In this document: piece after piece, positions 22,096 through 32,860 of the stretch
Position numbering within the stretch: position 1 is the stretch's first letter
Layout of the letters: each line of letters opens with the position of its first letter
NCBI GenBank assembly: GCA_030247855.1
Contig: JAPDRN010000015.1
Location: 186,001-250,000 of the forward strand
Reading direction: 5' to 3'
DNA from: Knufia peltigerae
Lineage: Eukaryota > Ascomycota > Eurotiomycetes > Chaetothyriales > Trichomeriaceae
DNA length: 64,000 nt
Translations under genes and position numbers: made by a program
The notes under the pieces: model-generated
What the model was told of the DNA's origin: nothing
What the model saw: only the letters and a program-made list of their open reading frames with translations
Databases searched by the model: none

Positions 22096-23295
22096 ATGCC
22101 TCTCTATCTGACCGGGGCCCACTCCTCCCGCGTCAGTAAGCCGGGTCAAAGATCCCTCAACAACAACAATACCCGTCATCATTCTGCCTCGCCCTTCGCG
22201 AACATTCCACGCACCAAAGCATCCGTTTCGAGGACAAAGCCACTTTTCGAAAGTCTCGACGATGGCGACGAGGACGAAGAAAGACTAGACGCTACTGGAA
22301 AAATCCTCCCCACTTTGTCCATCGATGGGGCCCAGGATGTTCTTTCCGCTATGCAACATGCTCGTGCTACCATGTTTGCACCTATTCCAGATCGAGCGGG
22401 CATGAACAGCGTCCGCATCGCCGAGGTTCTGAATTTCCAGAAGAACCTCCCTGCTATTGTGTCGCTGGCTCATGTCCATGCTGTCGTATCAGCGTCTTCA
22501 AAGACCGAGCGCCAGCTCGCCGCGCTTCAGGCTGCCGGGAAGGTGCGTAAGCTCAGGGTAACCGGTCGAGGTAACGACATTAGTGGTACTAGTGAGGTCT
22601 TGATCACAATGAACGATTTGCGACTCCTGCTGGAGCGAAGTAGAGTTGCCACAGAGGTTATTTCTGATTTCTGCAGCCTTCTTTTGCATCAGCCTAGGGC
22701 CACATCAGTCTCTGCTCAAGCTCTACCAGCGTCTCATGTGACTGCTTTGACGCGAACCGGCTTCCTTGTTTCTTCCTCTCTGTCTGGCTCCCGCAACCTT
22801 TCCTTGGCAGGTTCATCTCTGGTGGGCATGCCAAAGATTTCTCGTGCAGCCTCTGGTACTTCTGACGCCGTGGGCGGAGAAGCAGCGTTCGAAGAACTGG
22901 GTGGGACCGGCGGTGCGAAGCGCCCTACCTCTGGACCCCAGAGCACCACAGGAAGTGACTTGACACTGTCCGTACCCAACTTGGGCCCCTACCTCAGGTT
23001 ACTCAATGCTGGACGTGCCCATCTGCTTGAGCTCCTGGGGAAATCCAAATATAAGGAAGGCCCTTTGTACCTCCTGCGGGAGCGATGGGATGGTGCCATT
23101 GATTCTGACAACCGAATCTCGTCTGCAAAGCGTCTCCGCGGAGAATTCTCTGCTGTTCTGCCGGCCAAGACAAAAAAATGGAAAGACCTGTATGGTCTGA
23201 ACTTCGACTGGGTTGTTGAAGAATGTCTGGGAGCCGGCTTGATTGAGCTTTTCGAGACCAAGAGTGTCGGCCTTGGTATAAGAGCATTGGGCTGA
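22096..23295 (+). CDS. STK19: STK19 homologue (winged-helix protein)
   Basis: 399 residues, no intron, start MPLYLTGAHSSR at 22096. The family was named serine/threonine kinase 19, but no kinase motifs (no VAIK, HRD or DFG) are visible. The human protein is now understood as a DNA-binding winged-helix factor of transcription-coupled repair. The match lies in three blocks: IAEVLNFQKNLPAIVSLAHV near residue 115, the helix-rich LLLERSRVATEVISDFCSLL region, and the C-terminal PNLGPYLRLLNAGR...LRERWDGAI with a closing winged-helix end (FDWVVEECLGAGLIELFET). A Ser/Gly-rich fungal insert separates the blocks. Probably nuclear. The acidic stretch DDGDEDEERLD near residue 55 has no assigned role. Confidence 0.8.
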   Translation: MPLYLTGAHSSRVSKPGQRSLNNNNTRHHSASPFANIPRTKASVSRTKPLFESLDDGDEDEERLDATGKILPTLSIDGAQDVLSAMQHARATMFAPIPDRAGMNSVRIAEVLNFQKNLPAIVSLAHVHAVVSASSKTERQLAALQAAGKVRKLRVTGRGNDISGTSEVLITMNDLRLLLERSRVATEVISDFCSLLLHQPRATSVSAQALPASHVTALTRTGFLVSSSLSGSRNLSLAGSSLVGMPKISRAASGTSDAVGGEAAFEELGGTGGAKRPTSGPQSTTGSDLTLSVPNLGPYLRLLNAGRAHLLELLGKSKYKEGPLYLLRERWDGAIDSDNRISSAKRLRGEFSAVLPAKTKKWKDLYGLNFDWVVEECLGAGLIELFETKSVGLGIRALG

Positions 23296-23900
23296 ACGAC
23301 TTTTAAATTGCTGCCAAGCAGGTTCTGCAAGTCAGCTTCCAAAACCTTCAAGAAACCGCGTCCTATCATTCCGGGCAATTCGCCAGGCTCGTGGAAGGCA
23401 ACAGGGCGATCTTACCTATGTAAGCTATCATGTCATCCTCCCAGAGTTGAGCTGGGACAAGATACACCGGCGTCGTGGAGTAAGGCAATGAAATGCGACA
23501 ATCTAAGCAACGCCGCCGTTTACGCACAAGAGTCAGGTCAGATGCTAGAAGAGGATACTATCTCAAGTCAGCGTCGGACGAGTCAAAATTCGTCGCAGAA
23601 CTGCCAACATTATATTACAGATATAAAATTATGAACTAGATCTCTCTCGAAGGCGAAAGAGAGCATGCCTGCGCATGTACAGTCACCGGCGCTCGAGAAT
23701 CAGGTACAGGGTATCTCTGTGTACAACATATAAATCACACATCAGAAGGAAATCATGTAATATTTACTTATACAAGGTACCTAGTCACACCTGTACAATA
23801 CATGGCGCTCTAAATTGATTCAGCACCAACGCATCAACTTTGCTTAGTTTTGTTAAAGTGTCTAGCTCTTTCCTCGGCTTTGTGAATGACCGGGCAAAAA
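23296..23900. other. Convergent 3' flanks of STK19 and PET123
   Basis: About 600 bases, A/T-rich after 23600. The small open frame at 23308-23634 has no family resemblance and is not annotated. Confidence 0.5.
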
Positions 23901-24806
23901 CTACATCTTTCCACCGCTCAACTTCTCGGCAATCTTTTGCATGCGCTCCTGGTCCTTCATGACCCGTTCGTTGACCTCCGACGACAACCTCAAACCACCG
24001 CGACCCTGGTCTCCAGTCCTGTCCCTTCCTCGCCGGATCATGTCCTCGACCGTGTCAGGCGGGCCCTGTCGGTCCCAGATGCTCTTCGTGGTCTGGAACG
24101 CCTGGTCAATGGCCTCGGTCAACTGTTCCTTGGTGGTGATGAAGTGCCTCGCGTTCATGTAGAGGGTGTGCAGCCGGTCCAGGCGCTCCTCGTGCTTCAC
24201 GGCCTGCCTCGCCTGGTAGGCCTCCCGACGGGCGGCGTAGATGGCCTCCTCTTCCTCGGGCGACAGGTCGTGCACCTTCTGGGGTCTCATCGAGCTCGGC
24301 ACCGAGGCGTTGGTGAGCCTCTCGTCCTCGCGCTGGGCCTGGGTCATCAGCCTCGCGTTCTGTCTCTGGCGTTGCTGACTCCGCCAGGCGATCTGGCCGT
24401 CGATGTGGACCTTCCGGGCGTGCAGTTCCTCGAGACCTTGCCGGAGCTGGGTCTTGCGGAGCTCCGCCATCCGCTGTTTGTATTTTCCCATCTCCGTGAG
24501 GTGGTCGGGCGGTGGGACATTCTTGGGTAAAGGGTCGCGGGTCACGTTGGCGAGGTACTCTTTGCCAGGCTTGTCGGGACGGCGTCGCTGGAAGAGCTCG
24601 CGTGGGACAGGGAGGATACCCTTCACCACGGGTTTCGGTTCGCCGACGGGCTGATGAGGTCCGGGGACGTCGATGAAGGCTGGAGATTCCGGGGGGATGT
24701 GCAGACGTGACGAGGTCGACGTGAAGGTCCGGGTGGCCTGGGTTGTGGGAGAATTGAACAGGCGCAGCCGGCACGCGCGACATACAGAGCCGGAGAGAGT
24801 GTCCAT
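23901..24806 (-). CDS. PET123: Mitochondrial small-subunit ribosomal protein PET123/mS26
   Basis: 301 residues, single exon. The first 35 residues are Arg/Ser/Thr-rich without acidic residues, a mitochondrial presequence (RACRLRLF...RTFTSTSSR). The body is highly charged and helical with conserved-type blocks: FQRRRPDKPGKEYLANVTRDPLP, MAELRKTQLRQGLEELH and a C-terminal RRGRDRTGDQGRGGLRLS. That layout and length fit fungal PET123, the mS26 protein of the 37S mitoribosome, needed for mitochondrial translation. The gene is far more GC-rich than its flanks, which opens long but spurious antisense frames. Confidence 0.8.
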   Translation of the reverse strand: MDTLSGSVCRACRLRLFNSPTTQATRTFTSTSSRLHIPPESPAFIDVPGPHQPVGEPKPVVKGILPVPRELFQRRRPDKPGKEYLANVTRDPLPKNVPPPDHLTEMGKYKQRMAELRKTQLRQGLEELHARKVHIDGQIAWRSQQRQRQNARLMTQAQREDERLTNASVPSSMRPQKVHDLSPEEEEAIYAARREAYQARQAVKHEERLDRLHTLYMNARHFITTKEQLTEAIDQAFQTTKSIWDRQGPPDTVEDMIRRGRDRTGDQGRGGLRLSSEVNERVMKDQERMQKIAEKLSGGKM

Positions 24807-25248
24807 GGTTTTTGTTTGACACTCTTGGACTCCGGGTTACTATACTCTGACAGTAGGAAACGATTGACCTAAGATTCGAGGTGATGGCCAAATGTTCTGA
24901 TTCTGTTACAGTCGAGGGAAGAATCGCAGCTTTCGAAAAGTCAGTAAATTTCGGATAAACTGCGGCAACTTGGTCAACACCAAATAGGCAGGTAAATCTT
25001 GGCGCTACTCTCACGCGCCTTTGGACCAGTAGATCCAGGGTTCGCCCCAAACAAATTCATTGCTGAGGCGAATCAAAGCTCATTGTGATGCTATATTCAA
25101 GTAGATACGCAATTGACTGACCAGATAAAGTAAGGCAAGTAGATTTCAGGAGAAAGGTACAAGCATGATTGTTGACACGAAATCTATCTGGTAAATCTCT
25201 ACTCTACAGTGGTGACATTGAGATACCGTCAGGTGCCGACGAAGCTCC
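24807..25248. other. PET123 upstream region and ABC transporter 3' flank
   Basis: About 440 A/T-rich bases. The first 150 are the likely PET123 promoter. No TATA box stands out. Confidence 0.5.
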
Positions 25249-28200
25249 CTACACTTCCACTCCCGCCGTCATATGGCTTTTGCTCGATCTATACAAGGCC
25301 GAAAACGCCGAATCTCTTCGCGCCAATAGTGCTCGAGGCGTGTCCAATTCCCGCAGCCTACCCCCGTCGAGTACGGCGATGCGATCGCTGTCCAGGATCG
25401 TGTCGAGTCTGTGAGCAACCACAATCATCGTGTGCGTGGCGAACTCCTCGCGGATGACGCGTTGCATGAAGGCGTCGGTCTCTCGGTCTACATTGCTGGT
25501 GGCTTCGTCAAGGAGGACAACCTTTCCCGCTGTGGCCGGGCCAGCTCCATCCTCGGGTCGTTGTACAGAACGTCCATGTATCGCAGCAGTAGCCATCGTC
25601 GCTGCAGGTATCGAGGTCTTCAAGATTGCTCGTGCCACCCCGAACAGCTGCTTCTGCCCTTGGGACAGGGCGTCAGATCTCACGGCCGAGTCTAGACCAC
25701 CCTGTACTTGAATCAGTTGCCACAAGTTTACTCTTGACAAGACGGTCACCAGCTGTGCGTCGGTGTAGAAGGCACCCGGGTCGAGATTTCGTCTGACGCT
25801 CCCAGCGAAAAGGAAAACGTCCTGTGGGATGGTGATGATGCGTTCGCGGACGGCGTCCCCAGACAGATTTTTGAGGTCAACCCCATCGATCGATATCGAA
25901 CCTCCTGTCGAGGGCTCGAGGAGGCCCAGGATCGTGAGGAGAAGGGAACTCTTTCCGCTTCCCGTCCTGCCGCAAATGCCAATTTTCTCTCCAGGACGGA
26001 TTGACATGGAGATCCCGTCCAGGATCATCCTCTCGTCGGTGAAGCCGGCTCGGAGATTTCGAATCTCAATTGCGCCATGCTCAGGCCATGCAGAACTCTT
26101 TCGGCCCATACATTTATCTTCCCCTCGGGCTCCCTCTTCTCGCGTTGTCCGAGCAAACTCCCGTGTGCGCGTAATGGCTCCAAGGGAGACCTCCAGTTGC
26201 GTCCAGAATTGCAGCAGGAGCGAGAGGATCTCGTTGAAGCTCAAGATGTTGTTTAGTGAAAGACCCAGCGAACTCGGATCCGAGGCAGCCCTCAACTTGA
26301 CCGCCATCGTGACCACGACAATCGCAAGACCCGCAACAATGAGGTCAAGTACAAGGTTCAACCATCGTTGAGCGCAGAACAGAAGATAGTACGGCAGTTG
26401 TGAGTTGTCGAGCCGACCCATCATCTCCTCCGTAAACTTATTCTCCCAACCAAATGCTTTGATACTCGACAGACCAGCAAGGGTGTCGAGGAAGTGTGAA
26501 TACAGAGGACTTCTCATTTCGAGGTCCAGCAGTCGCAGGCGGCGCGATGTGCGAAGGTAGACTTTTTGCAAGAGGTAGAGCACGGCAAACACCACGGGGA
26601 CAGTCACCGCCATGTAGCTCGAGCCGGTCGATATGAGGGCGAGCGATCCGAACCCCCAGAAGAGGTAGACGATGCTGCAGAGCAATCCAGTCGGTAGCTG
26701 CGTGTCGACAACGGTCATGTCCTGGCTGAACCTGTTGAGGATTGCCCCCACCTGTCCGTTCTCGCCAGCGAGAAAGGGATAAGATGCGCCCATGACGGCA
26801 TCAAGCAGTGTCTGATGCAGCGATGAGGCCGATTGTGGCACCAGTCGAAGAAACATGGTCCAGCAGAGAAGCGCGAAGAAGAGCAGGTTGCCACACGCCA
26901 GACAGGCGTAGAGTGGCATCCATTTCGATTCGTGGTGTCCGTTGTCGGCTGTCCACCATTGCAAAACAACTTGAGAGGTGTAGTAACACACGGTATTGCT
27001 TGAGGCAAACGCAAAGAATGTGAGCACCCAAACCCCACGTACCGATTTGAAATAGTAAATGTAGTCAGCAAAATCACCATCAAGTTTCTTCCGAATCGGC
27101 TCGGGCTGGTCGTTGCCACTCTCCCGTGTGCAATTTGTGCTTGGGTGATCTTGGATGGGGCTCTCTTGACGTTCATTTGCAGTCTTTTCGAGGTTGATCT
27201 CGTCGGCCTGTGAATAGATTTCGTCACCGACAAGTGTCTCGCTTTTGGTATGAGATTGAATGTTTGTCCGGACACTGACCTGCCGTAAGTCATTGAGGGA
27301 TACAATGTTGTCTGCGGCGGATTCGTACTTTGTCGCGTGTGTAACCAACACGACAGCAGCATCGAGTCTCCGGAATAATCCTCTAGATCCGAGCATTTTG
27401 TTCATGATCTTGTTCTCGGTGTCTGCGTCGAGGGCACTGAGGACATCGTCGAGCAGAAGCAGCTTTGGCGGATGGTAGAGTGCCCTCGCAAGGGCAATCC
27501 GCTGTCTTTGGCCTCCACTCAGGCTCACGGCCTGACCGTTGACGAGGGTGAGATCTCCATTCGGCATCTCCAAGAGATCAGGGGTCACACAGCATGAATT
27601 CACGACTTCAGAGTACCATTTCATGTCGACCGGGGCTCGCTTGACCCCACATATGTTGTCACGTATGGAGGCGCTGAACAGCCACGGTAACTGAGGGCAA
27701 TAGGAGATTTTGCTGCTCATGATCGAGAGCGTTCCTTGAACGTGTCGAGAGTCGCCGATGAAACGTTTGAGAAAAGTCGACTTTCCGCATCCACTTGGGC
27801 CCGTGATTATTGTTAACGAGCTCGGATAGAGTACTAGGTCGACTTCCTTGATATCTGACTTTGTGTCAGAAGCATCAACGAGCCAACTATTACGCAGCAG
27901 AGCGGTGGGCTTGTTGTGACATTTTTCAGCCAAAGGAAAGCGAATCTCGTCCTGCGGGTTACAGTCCGTTGTGGTTGAGATGCCACTACCAGATTGGTGT
28001 CTTTTTTCCGTCAGGTACTTTTCAATTCGGTTGAGCGATCCAAAACACGATGCCATGAAGGGAACGGCAGTCAACAGCTCGTTTGCCGGTGTCGTCACCA
28101 AAGATATGAGTGCCAGGCTGGTGAACGCTCGAGAAACGTCAAGCGACTGCGTGCCGTCCCCTCGGGCTTTTATCGCGTATGTGATAAACGTCACGGCGGC

Positions 28201-29869
28201 AGCGAGCGCAGTGGGGGCGTTTCCTGAAGCCCTATCAGTCGCTGATGGTAGACAAGTATGGAGCGCAAAGGAGGCAACAATGCCCACTTCGTCTTGTCTG
28301 GAAAAAAGGAACTTACCTATCGTGTTGAGCCAGACGGTGGACCAGCGAAACTTGGCCTGTAATCTGAGCTCATTGTGCCGCTCATCCTGGATCATTCGAC
28401 TCATTGCCTTTTCGATTCCCAGCATCCGAACACTCTTCAGAGACGATAAGACGCCAGCGGTCAATGAAATGCGTTGTTGTACCGCAGCCGCCCACGCTCC
28501 TGCTTGGCCCCCGATTGAAGCCGTAATTCGAGCATCGAGAAGAGCACTTATCAAAACCACGGCGATGGGCATCACGGAGACCCACCCAATCTGAAGGGCT
28601 AGAAGACTGATTCCAATGCCCAGCTCCAGGGTTCGAGACCATACTTCGTGAACGAACGCGAGACTCTGGCAGATGCGGTCGACGTCGGTGCTCATGAGCG
28701 TCACCGCGGCCTGTGGATCCTCGGCGTCGTAAAGAAGGATTATCGATTCGGAGTAGATCAATGCTACGAGTGCCCCGCGAATAATGACAATGCTTCGGTA
28801 GACCAGGTGTTTGTACCACATGTTAGAGATCTACATTTCGATCAAAATCAGCCGTCGAGTTCGAGGCGGTTCAAGCAAAGAGTCAGAACGTACAGCCAGT
28901 CCGATGTATATCACTGCTGTTGCACCAATAAGCCCCGAGCCGATGTCTTCTCCCATCCTCGTATGTGGCTCCCGCAAGAAATTAATCGTTCGGTGAATCA
29001 GGTAAGGCTGCGCAAACAGGAGCATTGCGTAGCACAATCGAGCTGGAACAGGAGCAAGACTTGGATGTCTGTGGGCCCTAAGCAAGGCCCTTGCTAACGG
29101 AACACAGCAGTCAAGCCGCTGACGTTTCCATTGCCTTCTCACTGCATCGTGCAAGGCATTGGAATGAAGCTTCAGGTCGGTGGCACCGAGATCCTCAGGG
29201 TCTACGGGTTGCCGGAAGCGTGACCAGAACAGGGCATTCAGCCAGATGAACAGACTGCGATTGAAGATCCCAGAAGTCATCTCCCGGGGCAGATCTCGAT
29301 AACCTGGCTCCAAATAACGCCTCTTCTCCCGTGCTTCCAGCACTAGAAGGTAGACTTTCAAGCAGGTTACCACCGTCAAAGCCGTAGCGGTTGCATGTGT
29401 ACCGGGAATCAGGTATAGAGTACGTAGCTCCGGGAGGCTAAGGACAATGGACAACATGAGATAGCAGCCGAGTAAGGTGGACGGCCGAATCGACTTGATC
29501 ATGCTCCAGATATGACAGCGCTGGGAGCATCGTGGACGCCACCAACGTAACCGCCGCCGAAGGTATCGAGGCATGTGTCAATTTGTGCGCGTTTGTAATT
29601 TGGATGACGAGAAGAACAAGAGCCGCCCCTATCAACCCAAACGTGCCCATGAGCTTCGCCATCAGAATTCCGCGGCCGGGATCGGCCTTGCGGTCTGAGA
29701 ACAGCAGGTACCAGGTCCTCCATCCTGCCGCGATGACGAACAGAGCATCGACCGGGATTGACAGGATGATTTGCTCAAAGAGAAGTGTGAAGTCGAACAA
29801 GCGAGCACATGTTGCTATAACCGGGCCAAAGTTGTTATCGGCCGCTGGCTCGCAAGTATCGGTAGCCAT
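25249..29869 (-). CDS. ABCC (MRP-type) ABC transporter with apparent frameshift near its N-terminus
   Basis: Full transporter with two membrane and two ATP-binding halves. It starts at 29869 (MATDTCEPA). Two introns are clear: 28893-28831, and 28316-28224. The second is 93 bases with no in-frame stop and should be removed to join TVWLNTI to GNAPTALA. NBD1 has GPSGCGKST, LSGGQRQRIALARA and LLLLDDVLSALD (Asp for the catalytic Glu). NBD2 has GRTGSGKSS, a variant signature LSQGQKQ and VVLLDEATSNVD. At 29497-29500 the reading frame jumps by one base inside LSYLEH/KSIRPSTLL, where related proteins read straight through. No intron fits that spot, so it is a sequencing error, a recent disabling mutation or an allele difference. 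Downstream all motifs are intact. Substrate unknown. Confidence 0.85.
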
Positions 29870-31447
29870 TCGCTTACTAGATGTTAGGCCGCGAAAATGA
29901 CGTCCACGGCTTCAAGTCTTTTTGCGGTCTCGGACGAGGTAGTAGAAAGATAAGATCTAGAAAGCTGAATCAGGGAAGGAAAGCATGGCACGTCACTCAT
30001 GGGGGGGTTGCACCGGTACGAATGGCCACGGCCGGGGACAGCTTGCTACTTTGGAATGATATGCTGATATCGTATGAGAAATCGATTGGATCGAAAGGGC
30101 CTATGGTGGTACTCCCTGTCGGTAGGCACTTCATGGGCACCGATATGCAGTTGTGGTGATCATCACATGCTTCGAACGACGGCGGTCACTTAGGACAATC
30201 TTGACATACCAAACACTCGCTGAGATGGCAGGGATTCCGCAATCCTGAACAGCAGCTTGTGTGTTGTTGATTCCTGGACCAAAAAGACCATCTCAAGGGC
30301 TGGGGGATCTAATCGACGAGGAAAGTACTTGTGGTATTCGAATCCGTCCGAGCTTCCGGTGTTACTGTGACATTCGGCGCTCAATGCTGGTCGGGGATGA
30401 TTGGGCTGGGACAGTTGGTGTCGGCTCTCATAGATGTAGATGCCTTCTGACGATATCCTCACAGTGCTTTATTCTTCGAAGATGTATTAAAGACAAACAG
30501 AAGGTCGAAGAGTGTCTCGTTTGTGTCATTCTTGGCGTTCCAACCAATTGTAAGAGTCTTTACCATAGTATTTAATAGGTCCTCCTCCGAACATCACCCA
30601 CCAGTACGGAGTATATTTGCCTCCTGCACACTTCCTTTTACCGCAACATCTACACCCTGTTGCTGAGTCTGTAGGACTGCGCCTGCTGATGCCGCTTTCA
30701 CTCCTTCCGAGTTGAGCCCAAATACGGTGTCCGCCACAGTCTGCAGCCCGACAACTAAGAAGAGGTCTTTTTTCTCGATTCTCTTTTCGAACCATTGCTA
30801 AAACGCCTTGTCGGCACAGAGCGTGGCGAATATTGCGTCCGAGTTGTCAAGCTCGTAGATAACTACCTTCTTAGTTGCGAAAGACATATCATGTTTTGAG
30901 GCGACACTGGTGTTGAACAGGCGCGAGAGAATCGCGCTCAGACCAATCCCACGATCATGGTGTTGGAGATCAGAGAAGTCAGCTATGTTGGTCACAAGTA
31001 CTCCGTATGCCCTTGCCGACTAAGAGCTTCGACCTATCAGATTTTAATTTGTCTTGGTTGGGATGTTTGATATTACTGATGATGTTGCTGCACTCAAGCG
31101 CGTCGCGGGCAAGGGGGTGAGGAAGAACGTTGTGTGGGTGCTTCATTTCGAGTGTCGTATGCGAGTGTCTTGGTCGAATTCTTTTCTGAAAGGAAGTTCT
31201 ACTGATAAGAAATCACAGGAAGCTAAGATTGAAGATAATGGCTGGAAGATGCATCGACTGTCTGATCTGTATTCACATGGCTGGATTGTCAAACATGTGA
31301 GCCAATACGAGGTAACCAGCCAGCCACTGGCCTCTGACTAGGAGCAAAGGTCTCGGATCTAGAACCTCATGGCCACCGATCTCCCGAAGGCCGACTTGAA
31401 CTACCTTTTGATCATGGATATCACATCTAGAGAGTATCTAGCCCATC
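29870..31447. other. Intergenic region with two TACGGAGTA nonamers
   Basis: No supported gene. Scattered small open frames lack domain resemblance, including 31054-31341. TACGGAGTA occurs at 30605-30613 and its complement at 30999-31007. The end nearest 29870 should hold the ABC transporter promoter. Confidence 0.5.
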
Positions 31448-32526
31448 ATGCCTCCTGATTCAGGAAATGAGGAATCTTTACAGGGTGTCATAGCATTCTA
31501 CAAGAATGTCTTTGCTTAGGAAAACTTGAGCCAATGGAACTTGTCGTTTACTGGTTGAATCTGAGCAACGCCTTATCGGAACTCGTTGAGCAAGAATGTG
31601 ATCCCGGTATTGCAAAAGAGGCCTTCGAGGCTGGCGAAGAAGCCTTCAAGAGGATAGATTCTTGTGATGATGCTTTTCCTGGGCCATCTTCGGATTTTTT
31701 GGCCTCATACTTGACGGGATTTGAGTTGAAGGAAATAAGACCTATCTACAACATGCAATCACAGCTATTCGTACTGCAGTCAACGCCACGGCGATCGGCA
31801 ATGCGAGGAGATGTGCAAGAATCACGGATCTATGCAATACCCTGTGCTCTGCCTTTGATGCTTACGGAAAACGTGGCTATATTGACGAGGCCGAAAAAGT
31901 GGGCCAGCAAGTGCTAGATAACTCGCGTGCTGACGCAGGTGATCGTGCCAGAGCTATGAGCAATCCAGGTCGGGCATTTGGGCTGAGATATGACGCCTTT
32001 CGAGTCCAGAGCGATATCTTTGCCCCTGTCGACTTCGCCAGATCTGCCATGGACACCGTCGAAGACCTAAATATCAGGTTTATGAGCAAGAGCAACCTTA
32101 TGGGAGATATGATCTCTGTTGCCGAAAGAAATCGCACCTGTGGATTCCGCTCCCGAGCTTGGGACGGATATATACGATGAATCTGAGGGTACGGATAGGG
32201 CTGTGTGCGCTCACAATATGAGCTACCTGCATCGTTTGCGGTCTAAGAGAGGCAGTGACGATGGTGTCATGCTGGCTGTTGACGTGGCGGATTTGCAATC
32301 AGCAGTTGACCTTGCGACTGAAGCTATCGATGCATACCCGGGAGAAGGTGTCACCTTGTGCATGTACGAGGACCAACTCGTCCTCTGTCTCAACCACGCC
32401 TATCATGCGTCTTCTGCAAACTCTGACAAACTCCCGTTGGCTATTCACTACGCCGAGAATGCTGTCTCTAGAGCAGATGAAGATGACTCGGTCCGCGGGA
32501 AGGTCCTACGCAAAGGGATCTATTAG
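31448..32526 (+). pseudogene. Decayed TPR-repeat protein gene
   Basis: Pieces in three frames together resemble tandem TPR repeats of the kind found in fungal TPR/CHAT and kinesin-light-chain-like proteins. A short start piece at 31448 (MPPDSGNEESLQ) stops at 31517. A piece from 31534 (SNALSELVEQE) gives way near 31755 to another frame (AITAIRTAVN, IDEAEKVGQQVL). From about 32119 the frame shifts again (NMSYLHRLRSKRG, AVDVADLQSAVDLATEAID). Helix pairs with small residues at TPR positions and the AVDVAD block are the evidence. No intron signals reconcile the frames, so it is read as a broken gene. It could still be a poorly resolved multi-exon gene. Confidence 0.55.
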
Positions 32527-32860
32527 GTCACGAGAAACCTGATTGTGAACATACAAGTTAATCGAGATTCAACACTGAAGGAATACTCTTGATTAAATGA
32601 TATCACGCTTGATAGTGACAGAATCGACACGGTATGTTTGGAATAAGGACAGACAGCAGACTTCCGTCATACCTAGTAGCTTTCTTGACAGAACTATTGG
32701 ATGACACCTCACGGAATTACCATCACTGGGTGACGTTATCAGTGTGAGAAGCATAGCGCTTAGCCAGACTTCCACAATCTACCACTCAGACGCCTGCACT
32801 CTTCAGGAGTACACAAGGGTGAGGAAAGTCGGCTACACTCTTGTTCAAGTAGATAAATTT
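32527..32860. other. Short convergent interval
   Basis: About 330 A/T-rich bases between the TPR relic and the end of the MCT-type carrier gene. Nothing recognisable. Confidence 0.5.

Noticed and set aside
22325..22333. ATGGGGCCC as a regulatory site here
   Set aside because: Lies within the STK19 coding region; counted as background for the promoter motif.
24106..25050. 314-codon minus-strand frame overlapping PET123
   Set aside because: Created by the high GC content of the PET123 coding DNA; the sequence is Arg/Pro/Gly-rich shadow and extends into the promoter.
28831..29574. Separate gene starting at 29574 upstream of the ABC transporter body
   Set aside because: Its sequence is the transporter's N-terminal membrane domain in a shifted frame; the true start is 29869.
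30330..30350. TTCGAATCC, a tRNA T-loop-like string
   Set aside because: No acceptor stem, anticodon arm or D-loop could be built around it.
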